Positions 10,153-19,410 of a DNA stretch of 64,000 bases are shown one piece after another; positions within the stretch are counted from its first letter, which is position 1, and each line of letters opens with the position of its first letter. Source of the DNA: Kribbella solani. Lineage in GTDB: Bacteria > Actinomycetota > Actinomycetes > Propionibacteriales > Kribbellaceae. The stretch is taken from positions 4,154,001 through 4,218,000 of the forward strand of contig NZ_JACHNF010000001.1 of assembly GCF_014205295.1 (NCBI RefSeq), read 5' to 3'. The notes below the pieces were generated by a model. It was not told the origin of the DNA, did not search any database, and was given only the letters and a program-made list of their open reading frames with translations. A program made the translations under genes and the position numbers.

Positions 10153-10359
10153 GCCCTAGCTCCTTGCCGTCCGCTTTGCCGACCGATCGGTGTGCGCCCG
10201 GCAGGTGCCAGGCCGTACGCACTACGGATAGTGTCCCATTCCCGCGGTAGTGCACACGCCGGATCGCCGTGTGACCCCAGGTTGGGCTGTGATCATCCGG
10301 GGATCATGGTGCACGCTCGGGGTCCACCACAACTCGTCACCCGGAGAGGAGGGTCCGCA

Positions 10360-11379
10360 GTGGCCGACCAGAACATGATGCTGCACGACGACGTCGCGAG
10401 CGAACCGCTGCGGCCGTGGCTGCCCGCTGACCTGCTCGACAACGCCGCCCGGACCATCTCCGACAACAAGACGATCATGCTGGGCCTGCCCGTGCTGGCC
10501 GGGATAGCGCTGGTAGCGCTGCAGGCCGTGCTGACCGAGGTGGCGGTGCCTGGTGGGCTGGGTGGGTTCTTCGAGTCGGACAGCCCGTTCGAACAGGCCG
10601 GTGCGGCGTTGCTGCTCACGTACGGCGTGCAGCTCGTGCTCTTCTCGGTGGTGTCGAGCATGCTGGCCGGCATCATCGCGCTGGCGGCGGTGCGTACGCA
10701 GCTGGCCAACCGGATCGGGCCGCGGGAGCTACTGCGGCTGGTCCGGCCGGCGCTGCCCTCGCTTGCTGCCGTCGGTTTGGTGCAGTCGTTGTCGTTCATG
10801 CTGCTGATCGGTGGCTGGGGGCTGGCGATGCTCGGTCTCGGCACCGGTACGGACGCAGTGGTGTCCTCCGAGGCCGCCGGTGCGGTCGCGCTCGGGATGA
10901 CGCTGCTCGGCGGCGTACTGGTGCTGATCTTCGGAATCCGCCTGGTACTCGCGGGCACTGTCGTCCTGATGGAAGGGCGGCACGCACCGGACATTGGCCT
11001 GTACATCCCCGTGCGAGTGGGTATCTGGGGTGCACTGCGGCGATCCTGGCAGTTGGTACGAGGCAAGTTCTGGCGGGTGTTCGGCATCCTGCTGTTCGGC
11101 GGTCTGGTGGTCAACATCGTCGGGTACGCGCTGCAGTTCGGCGTCAGCACCCTGCTGATCACCGTCGGGTCGTGGGCGGACGCCGGGGACAGTACCGGGA
11201 GCACGGTGGTCGCGATCGTGCTCGGAGCGGCGGTCGGTATCGCGACGGTGATGACTCTGATCGCCAGCCTGGCGTTCATGTCCGCCGTCCAGGCGCTGAT
11301 CTACCTGGACCTGCGGGTTCGCCGGGAAGGTCTCGACCTGTGGATGCGGCCGGCACTGCGGTCCGAGGGGCCGGTGTGA
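10360..11379 (+). CDS. Multi-pass membrane protein of unknown function, first gene of the MoxR/DUF58 operon
   Basis: A 339-residue hydrophobic protein with about six predicted helices grouped in pairs (around residues 45–65, 85–110, 130–160, 180–205, 235–265 and 285–310). The start is GTG at 10360, supported by GGAGAGGAGG a few bases upstream; a much longer open frame running back to 9250 is antisense to mtrA and is not coding. It resembles the membrane domain found next to DUF4129 genes in other actinobacteria, but I recognise no catalytic motif. The stop overlaps the next GTG start. Its role is presumably in the envelope-stress operon that follows. Confidence 0.8.
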   Translation: MADQNMMLHDDVASEPLRPWLPADLLDNAARTISDNKTIMLGLPVLAGIALVALQAVLTEVAVPGGLGGFFESDSPFEQAGAALLLTYGVQLVLFSVVSSMLAGIIALAAVRTQLANRIGPRELLRLVRPALPSLAAVGLVQSLSFMLLIGGWGLAMLGLGTGTDAVVSSEAAGAVALGMTLLGGVLVLIFGIRLVLAGTVVLMEGRHAPDIGLYIPVRVGIWGALRRSWQLVRGKFWRVFGILLFGGLVVNIVGYALQFGVSTLLITVGSWADAGDSTGSTVVAIVLGAAVGIATVMTLIASLAFMSAVQALIYLDLRVRREGLDLWMRPALRSEGPV

Positions 11380-12008
11380 TCAGCTTCCTGCAAGAGCCTC
11401 CGGTCGACATCGACCGTGACCAGGCCGCCCAGGAGGCGGCCAAGGAGCTCTCCAAGTCGGCGTACCGGGAGTCCGGCGGTTCACTGATCGAGAAGGCCCT
11501 CGGCAAGGTGATGGAGTGGATCCGCGACCTGCTGGACAGCCTCACTGGTACGTCGCCCAACGGCCACGCCGGTCTGGCGATGCTGATCGGCCTGCTCGTC
11601 CTGATCGCGGTCGTGGTGCTCTGGCGGGCCGGTGTACTGCGGACCAGTCGCAAGACGACGTCACAGGCCGTTTTCGACACTGCACGTCCGCAGAGCGCCG
11701 CACAGTACCGCGCACTGGCCGAGCGGGAGGCTGCGTCCGGGGAGTACGCGCTGGCGATCCGCAGCCGGTTCCGGGCTTGTGTAGCCGAGTTGACCGAGAG
11801 GACCGTACTGGACGAGCGCGCTGGACGCACCGCGTACGAGGTGGTCGCGGATGCATCGCGGGCAGCACCCGTACTGCGGGAGCCGTTGCAGCCGGCCGCA
11901 CTGGTCTTCACGGAGGTTGTCTACGGCAACCGTACGGGCACACCGGAGCGGTACGCGGTGGTTGTTGCCGCTGATGATGCTGCCCGGACAGCGCGGGTGA
12001 CCGCATGA
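11376..12008 (+). CDS. DUF4129 domain membrane protein
   Basis: A 210-residue protein with one clear helix at about residues 66–86 and a cytoplasmic C-terminal domain. That domain (AAQYRALAEREAASGEYALAIRSRFRACVAEL…) is the DUF4129 signature, often found in bacterial transglutaminase-like operons. The GTG start at 11376 overlaps the preceding stop (GTGA), and the stop overlaps the next start (ATGA at 12005–12008), showing translational coupling. The family has no proven biochemical function. Association with MoxR and DUF58 suggests a part in assembling or regulating a membrane complex. Confidence 0.85.
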   Translation: MISFLQEPPVDIDRDQAAQEAAKELSKSAYRESGGSLIEKALGKVMEWIRDLLDSLTGTSPNGHAGLAMLIGLLVLIAVVVLWRAGVLRTSRKTTSQAVFDTARPQSAAQYRALAEREAASGEYALAIRSRFRACVAELTERTVLDERAGRTAYEVVADASRAAPVLREPLQPAALVFTEVVYGNRTGTPERYAVVVAADDAARTARVTA

Positions 12009-13147
12009 GTACGCCGGTCGGTCGGGGTACGGCGGAGAGCTGGCGGGCGCTGCGTACACCAATGCTTGTGACTGGTTTGATCGTGCTGGCCGCGATCGGC
12101 ATTCTGATCGCCACGTCAGCACGGACTAGTGGTCCGTTCAGCCCGGACTCCACTGCGTCTGACGGGGCACGAGCGCTTGCGACGCTGTTGAAGAACCACA
12201 ACGTGTCCGTACACAGCACAGAGACGCTGGACGATGCGCAGCAGCCAGGAGACGGCAAGACGCTGCTGATCGGACCGGGTGGGTCGCTGGAGCGTGCAGA
12301 CTGGCAGCAGATCGCCAACGCGGGCTGGAGTCATCTGGTGCTGGTGCGACCCGGTAGCCAGGCGCTAAGCGTGTTGGCTCCCGGCGTGCAGGCTACTGGT
12401 GGCGTGCTCGCGGAGCGCAGCCGCGACGCTGGCTGTGACCTGCCGGCGGCGGTCAAGGCAGGCACGGTCACAGTCAGCGGAGCGACGTACAGCGCACCGG
12501 AGAACGCGATTGCCTGCTACGGCGATGGCATCAACAGCACGGTCATTCGGTTGGACCTGGGTGGCCGGATCGTCGACGTGGTCGGTACGCCGACCACCTT
12601 CACCAACGGCGAGCTGGCCAAGGACGGCAACGCGGCGCTGGCGCTCAACCTGCTCGGTACGCACGGGGACCTCACCTGGTACCTGCCGCAGCTGGAGTCG
12701 ACGAGTAGTGGTCCGGCGGACAAGGACGCGCCGCCGCTGATCCCACCGGACGTCCGGTACATCGCGTGGGCGCTGGCGTTCGCCGTACTGGTGGTGGCGA
12801 TCTGGCGGGGCCGACGGCTCGGTCCTGTGGTCGCCGAGCGGTTGCCGGTGATCGTGCACGCTTCGGAGACCACAGAGGGCCGGGCGCGGCTCTACCGGCG
12901 CTCCCAGGCCAGGGACCGGGCCGCGGCCGCTCTACGTGAGTCGGCACTCGGCCAGCTGCACAAGGCACACGGCATCCCACGGCGATCCGATCCGACGGCC
13001 GTCGTCGCCACCGTGGCCGCCAGAACCGGACGGAACCCAGCCATGCTGTACGAACTGCTCTACGGCCTGCCGCCGCAGTCCGACGCCGCACTGATGTCCT
13101 TGTCCCAGCAACTCGACGTACTGACGCAGGAGGTACGACACCCGTGA
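12005..13147 (+). CDS. DUF4350 domain membrane protein
   Basis: A 380-residue protein with an N-terminal helix at about residues 18–37, an extracytoplasmic DUF4350 domain (residues about 45–230), a second helix near 253–270, and a cytoplasmic tail with the Arg-rich segment RLYRRSQARDRAAAALR. DUF4350 proteins resemble an inactive glutamine-amidotransferase-like fold and sit beside MoxR ATPases in most actinobacteria. Four-base overlaps on both sides tie it to its neighbours. Its function is unknown; a substrate or scaffold role for the MoxR chaperone is an inference. Confidence 0.85.
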   Translation: MSTPVGRGTAESWRALRTPMLVTGLIVLAAIGILIATSARTSGPFSPDSTASDGARALATLLKNHNVSVHSTETLDDAQQPGDGKTLLIGPGGSLERADWQQIANAGWSHLVLVRPGSQALSVLAPGVQATGGVLAERSRDAGCDLPAAVKAGTVTVSGATYSAPENAIACYGDGINSTVIRLDLGGRIVDVVGTPTTFTNGELAKDGNAALALNLLGTHGDLTWYLPQLESTSSGPADKDAPPLIPPDVRYIAWALAFAVLVVAIWRGRRLGPVVAERLPVIVHASETTEGRARLYRRSQARDRAAAALRESALGQLHKAHGIPRRSDPTAVVATVAARTGRNPAMLYELLYGLPPQSDAALMSLSQQLDVLTQEVRHP

Positions 13148-14115
13148 CGACTACCGAGGTCACCGCGGAGCAGGCCCGGCAGGCGCTGGTAGCGCTGCGG
13201 ACCGAGATCGGCAAGGCGGTGGTCGGCCAGGACACCGCTGTGACCGCGCTGGTACTCGCCCTGCTGTGCCGCGGCCACGTACTGCTGGAGGGCGTCCCGG
13301 GTACGGCGAAGACGCTGATGGTGCGCGCACTGTCGATGGCGATGCGGCTGAACACCAAGCGCGTGCAGTTCACGCCGGACCTGATGCCGGGTGACGTGAC
13401 CGGGTCACTGGTGTACGACGCCAAGACGAGTGAGTTCGAGTTCCGTCCGGGGCCGGTGTTCACCAACATCCTGTTGGCCGACGAGATCAACCGGACGCCA
13501 CCGAAGACACAGGCGGCGTTGCTGGAGGCAATGGAGGAGCGTCAGGTCACCGTGGACGGTGAGCCGCGCAAGCTGCCGGCTCCGTTCGTGGTGGCGGCTA
13601 CCCAGAACCCGGTGGAGTACGAGGGCACGTACCCGTTGCCGGAGGCTCAGCTGGACCGGTTCCTGCTCAAGGTGACACTGGACATCCCGCCACGGGACGC
13701 TGAGATCGCAGTGCTCGCCCGGCACGCGCAGGGCTTCGACCCGCGGGACCTGGCCGCGGCCGGATTGCGGCCGGTCGCCGGGCCGGAGGATCTGGAGGCA
13801 GGACAGCACGCCGTACGCCGGGTCGCGGTCCGGGACGATGTACTGGCGTACGTGGTGGACTTGTGCCGTGCTACCCGGCAGTCGCCGTCCTTGCAGCTCG
13901 GGGTGTCGCCGCGTGGCGCTACTGCCCTGCTGGCGGTGTCCCGGGCCTGGGCGTGGCTGTCCGGGCGTGACTACGTGATTCCTGATGATGTGAAGGCGAT
14001 GGCGCGTCCTTGCCTTCGGCATCGAGTGCAGGTACGGCCGGAGGCCGAGCTGGAAGGTGTCAGCGCGGACGCGGTTCTGGAGAGCGTGCTGGCGACAGTC
14101 CCGGTACCACGCTGA
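13144..14115 (+). CDS. MoxR family AAA+ ATPase
   Basis: A 323-residue AAA+ ATPase of the MoxR chaperone class. Walker A is GVPGTAKT at residues 50–57, Walker B is LLADEIN, and sensor 1 is in ATQNPVEYEGTYPLPEAQLDRF. A C-terminal lid domain completes a full-length protein. MoxR proteins usually act with a DUF58/VWA partner to activate or assemble protein complexes; the DUF58 gene follows immediately with a one-base overlap (TGATG). The GTG start at 13144 overlaps the DUF4350 stop by four bases. All ATPase motifs are intact. Confidence 0.95.
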   Translation: MTTTEVTAEQARQALVALRTEIGKAVVGQDTAVTALVLALLCRGHVLLEGVPGTAKTLMVRALSMAMRLNTKRVQFTPDLMPGDVTGSLVYDAKTSEFEFRPGPVFTNILLADEINRTPPKTQAALLEAMEERQVTVDGEPRKLPAPFVVAATQNPVEYEGTYPLPEAQLDRFLLKVTLDIPPRDAEIAVLARHAQGFDPRDLAAAGLRPVAGPEDLEAGQHAVRRVAVRDDVLAYVVDLCRATRQSPSLQLGVSPRGATALLAVSRAWAWLSGRDYVIPDDVKAMARPCLRHRVQVRPEAELEGVSADAVLESVLATVPVPR

Positions 14116-15407
14116 TGGTGCTGACCGGGCGGGCAGCACTACTGGCCGCGGCCGGCGTGGTCTTCGTCGCGCTGGCCATGCCGTCCTGGGCTGGAGTCGG
14201 ACTGGTTGTGGCTGTAGTGCTGCTGGTGTGCGTGGTCGACATGCTGTTGGCCGGGTCGCCGCGGCGGCTGCAGTTCAGTCGAGACGGCGACAACGCCGTA
14301 CGGCTGGGTGAGCAGGCTGTTGTGCAGTTGCTGGTCACCAACCCGGGCAGGCGCGTACGCGGGTTGCTGCGGGACGCGTGGCCGCCGTCGGCGGGCGTAC
14401 TCGATCCGCCGCACAAGCTGGACCTGCCATCCGGTGAGCGGCGGCGGTTGGTGACTCATCTGGTTCCTACCCGGCGTGGAGATCGGCAGGCGGTGCGGGT
14501 GACCGTACGCTCCATCGGTCCGTTGGGGTTCGCGGGCAGGCAGGGGTCGCACGAGGTCCCGTGGACAGTGCGGGCGCTACCGCCGTTCAACAGCCGGAAG
14601 CACCTGCCGTCGCGGCTGGCGCGGTTGCGGGAGCTGGACGGGCGTACGGCGTTGCTAGTGCGCGGGCAGGGGACTGAGTTCGATTCGCTGCGGGACTACG
14701 TACCGGGGGATGACGTACGCAGCATCGACTGGCGGGCGACCGCTCGGCGCGGGAACGTCGTACTGCGCACCTGGCGCCCGGAGCGGGACCGCCAGGTCGC
14801 CATCGTGATCGACTCCGGCCGGTTGTCCGCCGGTCGCGTCGGTGACGCGCCACGCCTCGACCACGCAATGGACGCCGCGCTACTGCTGGCCGCGTTGGCC
14901 ACCCGCGCCGGCGACCGGGTGTCGTTGCTGGCCTGCGATTCAGCAGTACGGGCTGACGTACGCCGCCCCGCGCCGGAGGACGTACTGCCATCGTTCGTGA
15001 ACGCACTGGCCAACGTCGAGGCCGAGCTGGTCCAGACAGACTTCCGCATCGTCGTGTCCCAGGTCCTGGAGCGCCTAGGCCAACGCTCTCTTGTCGTCCT
15101 ACTCACCGGCTTGGACCCCGCCGCGATCGAAGAGTCCCTGCTACCCGTCATAGGCCCGCTACTCCGGCGCCACGTCGTCCTGCTGGCCTCAGTAGCCGAC
15201 CCGCACCTGGCCGAACTGGAAGCCACCCGCACCGACCTACTAGAGGTCTACTCAGCCGCCTCCGCCGCCCGCACCCGCCTGGACCGAGACCGCCTAACCG
15301 CCACCCTCACCCGAGCCGGCGTCACCGTAATAGACGAACCCCCCACCCAAATAGCCCCCGCCCTAGCCGACACCTACCTATCCCTGAAGAAGGCCGGCCG
15401 TCTCTGA
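14115..15407 (+). CDS. DUF58 domain membrane protein, MoxR partner
   Basis: A 430-residue protein with two N-terminal helices (about residues 5–45), an immunoglobulin-like extracytoplasmic stretch, and the DUF58 core. The core signature is GTEFDSLRDYVPGDDVRSID followed by WRATARRGNVVLRTW around residues 183–220. A degenerate VWA-like fold follows. The ATG at 14115 overlaps the moxR stop. Codon use at the 3' end shifts to CTA, TAG-like and other A/T-rich choices, unlike the gene body. It ends only 20 bases from the convergent SRPBCC–VOC gene, with no visible terminator. It is the last gene of a five-gene operon. Confidence 0.92.
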   Translation: MVLTGRAALLAAAGVVFVALAMPSWAGVGLVVAVVLLVCVVDMLLAGSPRRLQFSRDGDNAVRLGEQAVVQLLVTNPGRRVRGLLRDAWPPSAGVLDPPHKLDLPSGERRRLVTHLVPTRRGDRQAVRVTVRSIGPLGFAGRQGSHEVPWTVRALPPFNSRKHLPSRLARLRELDGRTALLVRGQGTEFDSLRDYVPGDDVRSIDWRATARRGNVVLRTWRPERDRQVAIVIDSGRLSAGRVGDAPRLDHAMDAALLLAALATRAGDRVSLLACDSAVRADVRRPAPEDVLPSFVNALANVEAELVQTDFRIVVSQVLERLGQRSLVVLLTGLDPAAIEESLLPVIGPLLRRHVVLLASVADPHLAELEATRTDLLEVYSAASAARTRLDRDRLTATLTRAGVTVIDEPPTQIAPALADTYLSLKKAGRL

Positions 15408-15426
15408 ACGTCTGCCGCGAACGGCA

Positions 15427-16227
15427 TCAGGTCATGGTGGGGCGGGCTTGGGCGAAGGTCCAGGGGTGGCCTTCCAGGTCTTCGGTTTCGTAGCAGGTGT
15501 AGCCGTGGGTGTGGATTTCGGAGTGGATCTTGGCGCCGGACTGTTGGGCGTGGGCGAAGTGGGCGTGGACGTCGTCGACGTACACCCAGATGTTGTGGTC
15601 GACGGCGGTCGGGCGGGGTTCGGTGCGTTTGAAGAGAAGGATGGCGACCGACCCGGCGTGCAGCTCGATCCAGGGTGGGCTGGTGCCCTCGGCGGGCAGG
15701 GTGTCCCAGGAGCCGATGCCGAAGACCTCGTGCAGCCACCGCGCGGCAGCGACCGGGTCCTCGTAGTACAGGCCGAGCGACAGCCGGTCGAGCTCCCGCC
15801 GCTGGTTGTCTGCGGTCCCCCGGCGATCGACCCAGCCCGGCAGCCAACGCAGCACCCGCGGCCAGAAGTAGAACGCGCGCCCGTCATCGACAAGCAGCGA
15901 TTGCACGACAGTCACCCGCGTACCACCGTCGACCGCCTCGAAATCCACTCGGGTAGACGTGTCGTCGACGGAACTCCGGTACCCGAGCCGCGTACCAGGC
16001 TCCCAGTCGGTGATCGTCGCCAGTTCGAGCGCGTCGTCGCCCGAGTACACCTCGAGCACCCGCCCACCGACCCCGGGCTCGATCCGCATCGCGGTCACCC
16101 GCCCGGAGTCGAAGAAGTTGATCGGATTTCGCAGCCACCACAGGTCGATCTCTTCGGTGAACACCTGGAACGCGGTCGCCGGGTCCACCGCGACCTGTAC
16201 GGACGCGCGCGCGGACGGTTCAGTCAT
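15427..16227 (-). CDS. SRPBCC (AHSA1-like) – VOC glyoxalase fusion protein
   Basis: A 266-residue protein joining two small-ligand folds. Residues 1–135 are an SRPBCC/AHSA1-type domain (VAVDPATAFQVFTEEIDLWW). Residues about 150–266 are a vicinal-oxygen-chelate domain (LSLGLYYEDPVAAARWLHEV … DHNIWVYVDDVHAHFAHAQ). ArsR–SRPBCC pairs are common, but the second domain is usually a separate gene. The ATG at 16227 is inside the arsR 3' end (8-base overlap), so translation is coupled. The substrate is unknown; a ligand-binding or detoxification role is an inference. It ends next to the DUF58 gene. Confidence 0.85.
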   Translation of the reverse strand: MTEPSARASVQVAVDPATAFQVFTEEIDLWWLRNPINFFDSGRVTAMRIEPGVGGRVLEVYSGDDALELATITDWEPGTRLGYRSSVDDTSTRVDFEAVDGGTRVTVVQSLLVDDGRAFYFWPRVLRWLPGWVDRRGTADNQRRELDRLSLGLYYEDPVAAARWLHEVFGIGSWDTLPAEGTSPPWIELHAGSVAILLFKRTEPRPTAVDHNIWVYVDDVHAHFAHAQQSGAKIHSEIHTHGYTCYETEDLEGHPWTFAQARPTMT

Positions 16228-16597
16228 CGGAACTCCCTCGGGTCGAGTCGTCCGCAGCCGTCCGGCCGGCAGCGCGCTGCTCGACATGACGCTGGAACGA
16301 GGTCAGCTGGTCGCGCCAGTGCGCCTGGACCTGGTCGAGCCAGGCCTGCACGGCGACGACCGGCTCAGGATTCAGCCGGAACAGGCGGACGCGGGCGTCA
16401 TCGGGCACCCGCTCGTCGGCGATCAGGCCGGCCGCCAGCAGCAGCTTGAGATGCCGGCTCATCGCGGGCGACGACGCGCCGGTCGCCGCGGCCAGTTGCC
16501 CCGCGCGCCGCGGACCTTCGCCGAGCAGCTGCACCACCTGCCGCCGGGTCGGGTCCGCCAGCACCTCGAAGAACCGGTCGACCTGATCTTCCGCCAT
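16220..16597 (-). CDS. ArsR family transcriptional regulator
   Basis: A 125-residue winged-helix repressor (DRFFEVLADPTRRQVVQLL … ASSPAMSRHLKLL). There are no cysteines, so the usual metal-sensing site is absent. This fits the non-metal ArsR subgroup paired with SRPBCC proteins. It is the first gene of a two-gene operon with the SRPBCC–VOC fusion. A promoter with an overlapping inverted repeat lies directly upstream, so autoregulation is likely. The ATG at 16597 is only about ten bases from the promoter elements, so the mRNA may be nearly leaderless. Confidence 0.9.
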   Translation of the reverse strand: MAEDQVDRFFEVLADPTRRQVVQLLGEGPRRAGQLAAATGASSPAMSRHLKLLLAAGLIADERVPDDARVRLFRLNPEPVVAVQAWLDQVQAHWRDQLTSFQRHVEQRAAGRTAADDSTRGSSDD

Positions 16598-16602
16598 GAC
16601 GC

Positions 16603-16634
16603 AATAGTTCTAGAATCTGTTAACTATTGTCAAG
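16603..16634 (-). promoter_or_regulatory. arsR promoter with overlapping inverted-repeat operator
   Basis: Read on the minus strand, TTGACA (16634–16629) precedes an AT-rich stretch containing TAGAAC and AACTAT as possible −10 sequences. The arms AATAGTT (16603–16609) and AACTATT (16622–16628) form an inverted repeat covering the promoter. A repressor bound there would block polymerase. This AT-rich patch is conspicuous in 70% GC surroundings. Confidence 0.6.
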
Positions 16635-17579
16635 GGCCGGAATCTTGCCGGCCGTCACATGACAGGCAACCTGAGGGGTGGAGATCGCCGGCAGGATCGC
16701 CAGCGGCGTCGTCGTGCAAGCGTCGATACCGTTGCCGGCCGCAACCAGCTGGCACCGCGGATGGAACCGGCAACCAGCTGGAATCCGGGTCGGGTCAGGC
16801 GGCTCCCCGGTCAGAATGATCCGCTCCGGCGATTCCGGCAGCACGGAGAGCAGAGCCTGCGTGTACGGATGCCGTGGCGCGGTCAGCACGTCCTCGGTCG
16901 GACCGGATTCGACGATGCGGCCGAGGTACATCACCGCCACCCGATCGGCGATGTTCCACGCCAGCCCCAGATCGTGCGTGACGACCAGCGCGGACAGTCC
17001 CAACTCGTCCCGCAACCGGAGCATCAGCGCCAGAATCTCACCCCGCACCGACGCGTCCAGCGACGCGACCGGCTCGTCGGCGATCAGCACTTTGGGGCTC
17101 AGGGCAAGCGCCCCGGCGATCACGACGCGCTGCCGCTGACCACCGGACAGTTCGTGCGGGAACCGATGAAAGAACCGTTCCGGCGGACGCAGCCCGGCCT
17201 GCGCGAGCGCGGTCGCGACCACCTTCTCCTCGTCCGGCAGCCCGTGGATTCGCGGGCCTTCGGCAACCGCTTCGTACACGGTGTGGCGTGGGTTCAACGA
17301 TCCCATCGGGTCCTGCAGTACGAGTTGAACCTGCCGCCGGAACGCACGCAACGCCCGGCCGGAGTAGCTCAGCGGCGTACCGTCGTACCGCACCTGCCCG
17401 GCCGCCGGACGTTCGAGACCGAGGAGCGTACGGGCGAGCGTGGTCTTGCCGCAGCCGGATTCGCCAACCAGAGCGACGATTTCGCCAGCACCGACGGACA
17501 GATTCACGCCGTCCACGGCCCGCGCGCGACGCCCGGACCGGCCGGGGAACTCGACCGCGAGATCGGTTGCTTCGAGCAT
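16620..17579 (-). CDS. Peptide ABC importer ATP-binding protein (DppF-type)
   Basis: A 319-residue ATPase of a peptide/nickel-type importer. Walker A is GESGCGKT at residues 39–46, the signature is LSGGQRQRV, and Walker B is [12 protein letters not shown]. The C-terminal oligopeptide-transporter domain holds three cysteines (CRFHPRC … C), typical of DppD/F proteins. I chose the ATG at 17579 ([13 protein letters not shown]) because upstream codons belong to the 3' end of the preceding gene; the gap is only two bases. It is the last gene of the five-gene importer operon. Confidence 0.93.
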   Translation of the reverse strand: MLEATDLAVEFPGRSGRRARAVDGVNLSVGAGEIVALVGESGCGKTTLARTLLGLERPAAGQVRYDGTPLSYSGRALRAFRRQVQLVLQDPMGSLNPRHTVYEAVAEGPRIHGLPDEEKVVATALAQAGLRPPERFFHRFPHELSGGQRQRVVIAGALALSPKVLIADEPVASLDASVRGEILALMLRLRDELGLSALVVTHDLGLAWNIADRVAVMYLGRIVESGPTEDVLTAPRHPYTQALLSVLPESPERIILTGEPPDPTRIPAGCRFHPRCQLVAAGNGIDACTTTPLAILPAISTPQVACHVTAGKIPALDNS

Positions 17580-17581
17580 CG

Positions 17582-18526
17582 TTACTCCCCCACTCGTACG
17601 CAGGCCGCGCGCCGATCGGCACCCGCCGGCCGCAACTCGATCTGTACGGTTTCGCACCCGTCCCGCGCCACCGGGCAACGCGGGTGGAACGAACACCCAC
17701 CGGGCAGCTGCTGCGGGTCCGGCGGATCGCCCGCCAGGCCGCGCGGCGCCAGCCGGGACGCGGGATCACCGACCGTCGGGAACGCGGCGGAAAGCGCCTG
17801 ACTGTAAGGATGCGCGAACGTTCCGGCAGCAGGACCGTGCTCCACCAGCCGCCCCGCGTACATGACGGCCAACCGGTCACAGACATCGGCGAGTACGGAC
17901 AGATCGTGCGAAATCATCAGCAACGAGATGCCGTGATCGGCGATCAACTGCCGGATCAAGGTCAGCACCTGCGCCTGCACCATCAGGTCGAGCGCGGTCG
18001 TCGGCTCATCCGCGATGATCAGTTGCGGTGAGCAAGCAAGCGCCATCGCGATCATGACTCGTTGCCGTTGGCCACCACTCAACTCATGTGGATAGCTGCG
18101 CGCCCGCCAAGCGGGCAGCCCGACCTGTTCCAGCAGTTCGCGCACTCGCGCATCGGCCGCCGTACCGGATGCCAGCTTGTGTACCAGCAACGGTTCCGCG
18201 ATCTGTTCGCCGATCCGCCGGACCGGATTGAGACCGTGCTGTGCGCCCTGGAAGACGATCGACGCCCCGGACCAACGCACCGCCCGCAACCGGCCCCACT
18301 TCATCGCCAGCACGTCCTCGCCATCCAGCAGTACGCGCCCGGTGACGTGCGCGGATCGCGGCAACAACCGCAGCAGCGAAAGCGCGACCGAGGACTTCCC
18401 CGACCCGGACTCCCCGGCCAGCCCGACGGCTTCCCCGGCCGCCAGCGAAAGCGACACCCCACGTACGGCGGGCACGTCGCCGGACCCGATCTTGTACGTG
18501 ACCGAGAGCTCTTCGAGTGACAGCAT
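17582..18526 (-). CDS. Peptide ABC importer ATP-binding protein (DppD-type)
   Basis: A 314-residue ATPase with Walker A GESGSGKS (39–46), the segment [16 protein letters not shown] typical of peptide importers, signature LSGGQRQRV and Walker [13 protein letters not shown]. The C-terminal FHPRCP motif is that of oligopeptide importer ATPases. The ATG at 18526 overlaps the permease stop by one base (TGATG). It pairs with the DppF-type ATPase that follows to form a heterodimeric motor. Confidence 0.93.
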   Translation of the reverse strand: MLSLEELSVTYKIGSGDVPAVRGVSLSLAAGEAVGLAGESGSGKSSVALSLLRLLPRSAHVTGRVLLDGEDVLAMKWGRLRAVRWSGASIVFQGAQHGLNPVRRIGEQIAEPLLVHKLASGTAADARVRELLEQVGLPAWRARSYPHELSGGQRQRVMIAMALACSPQLIIADEPTTALDLMVQAQVLTLIRQLIADHGISLLMISHDLSVLADVCDRLAVMYAGRLVEHGPAAGTFAHPYSQALSAAFPTVGDPASRLAPRGLAGDPPDPQQLPGGCSFHPRCPVARDGCETVQIELRPAGADRRAACVRVGE

Positions 18527-19410
18527 CACACCGCCTTCGTCCGCAGCCGGGGATTCAGCACTGTCTCCAGAGCCCTTCCACACAAGGTGAATGCCATCAC
18601 CACGGTCACGATGCACAGACCCGGAATCAGGATGTACCACCAGGCGCCGGCGGTCGCCGCGCCCCAGTCGTACGAACCGCGCAGCATCGTTCCCCACGAG
18701 GTCTTGTTCGCGCTCACGCCCAGGAACGCCAGCGTCGACTCGGTCACGATCGCGCTCGCCACCTCCAGCGTGGTACTTGCCAACAGCAACGGCGCGACGT
18801 TCGGCAGTACGTGCCGGGTGGTGATGTGCCAGTGCCCGGCGCCGAGCGCCTGCGACCGTTCGATGTACGGGCGCGCTTCCACGGCCAGTGTTTGCGCCCG
18901 GATCAATCGCGCCGTCGACGGCCAGGACGTCACCCCGATCGCGACGATGATCGTTGCCGTCGAACCACCCAGGATCGCCGCCAGTACCAGCGCGGTGACG
19001 AGCGAGGGCAGCACCAGGAACCAGTCGGTCACGCGCAGGATCACCGCGCCGACCCAGCCGCGGAAATGCCCGGCGGCGATGCCGAGTACGGTCCCGATCA
19101 CCATGCTCAGCAGCGCGGCCAGGAACCCGATCAGCAGCGAGGTCCGCGATCCCCACCAGATCATCAGCAGCACCGACCGCCCCGACTCGTCGGTGCCGAG
19201 CGGATGATCCAGGCTCGGCGGCGCCATCTTCGCGCCGGTCCCGGACACCACGTTCGTCACGCCCGCGTCGATGAACAGCGGTGCGATCAGCGCCAGTACG
19301 ACCGCGACCAGCAGGATCACCAGCCCGGCGACCCCGGCCGGGCGGGTCCGGAAGTCGGCCCAGAACCGGCCGACCGCCCGCCGGCGACGCGTCCACGCGA
19401 CCGTACTCAT
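18526..19410 (-). CDS. Peptide ABC importer permease (DppC-type)
   Basis: A 294-residue permease with about six helices. An N-terminal helix at residues 26–48 is followed by the DppC-specific HPLGTDESGRSVL motif and the BPD_transp_1 core, with the ATPase-coupling EAA loop at RSQALGAGHWHITTRHVLPN. The ATG at 19410 overlaps the dppB-type stop by four bases. Helices and loop lengths match the family, so it looks complete. Confidence 0.93.
   Translation of the reverse strand: MSTVAWTRRRRAVGRFWADFRTRPAGVAGLVILLVAVVLALIAPLFIDAGVTNVVSGTGAKMAPPSLDHPLGTDESGRSVLLMIWWGSRTSLLIGFLAALLSMVIGTVLGIAAGHFRGWVGAVILRVTDWFLVLPSLVTALVLAAILGGSTATIIVAIGVTSWPSTARLIRAQTLAVEARPYIERSQALGAGHWHITTRHVLPNVAPLLLASTTLEVASAIVTESTLAFLGVSANKTSWGTMLRGSYDWGAATAGAWWYILIPGLCIVTVVMAFTLCGRALETVLNPRLRTKAV

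Noticed and set aside
9250-10359. Long upstream extension of the membrane protein gene that starts the MoxR operon
   Set aside because: The extension is antisense to mtrA and mtrB; a GTG with a strong ribosome site at 10360 explains the real start.
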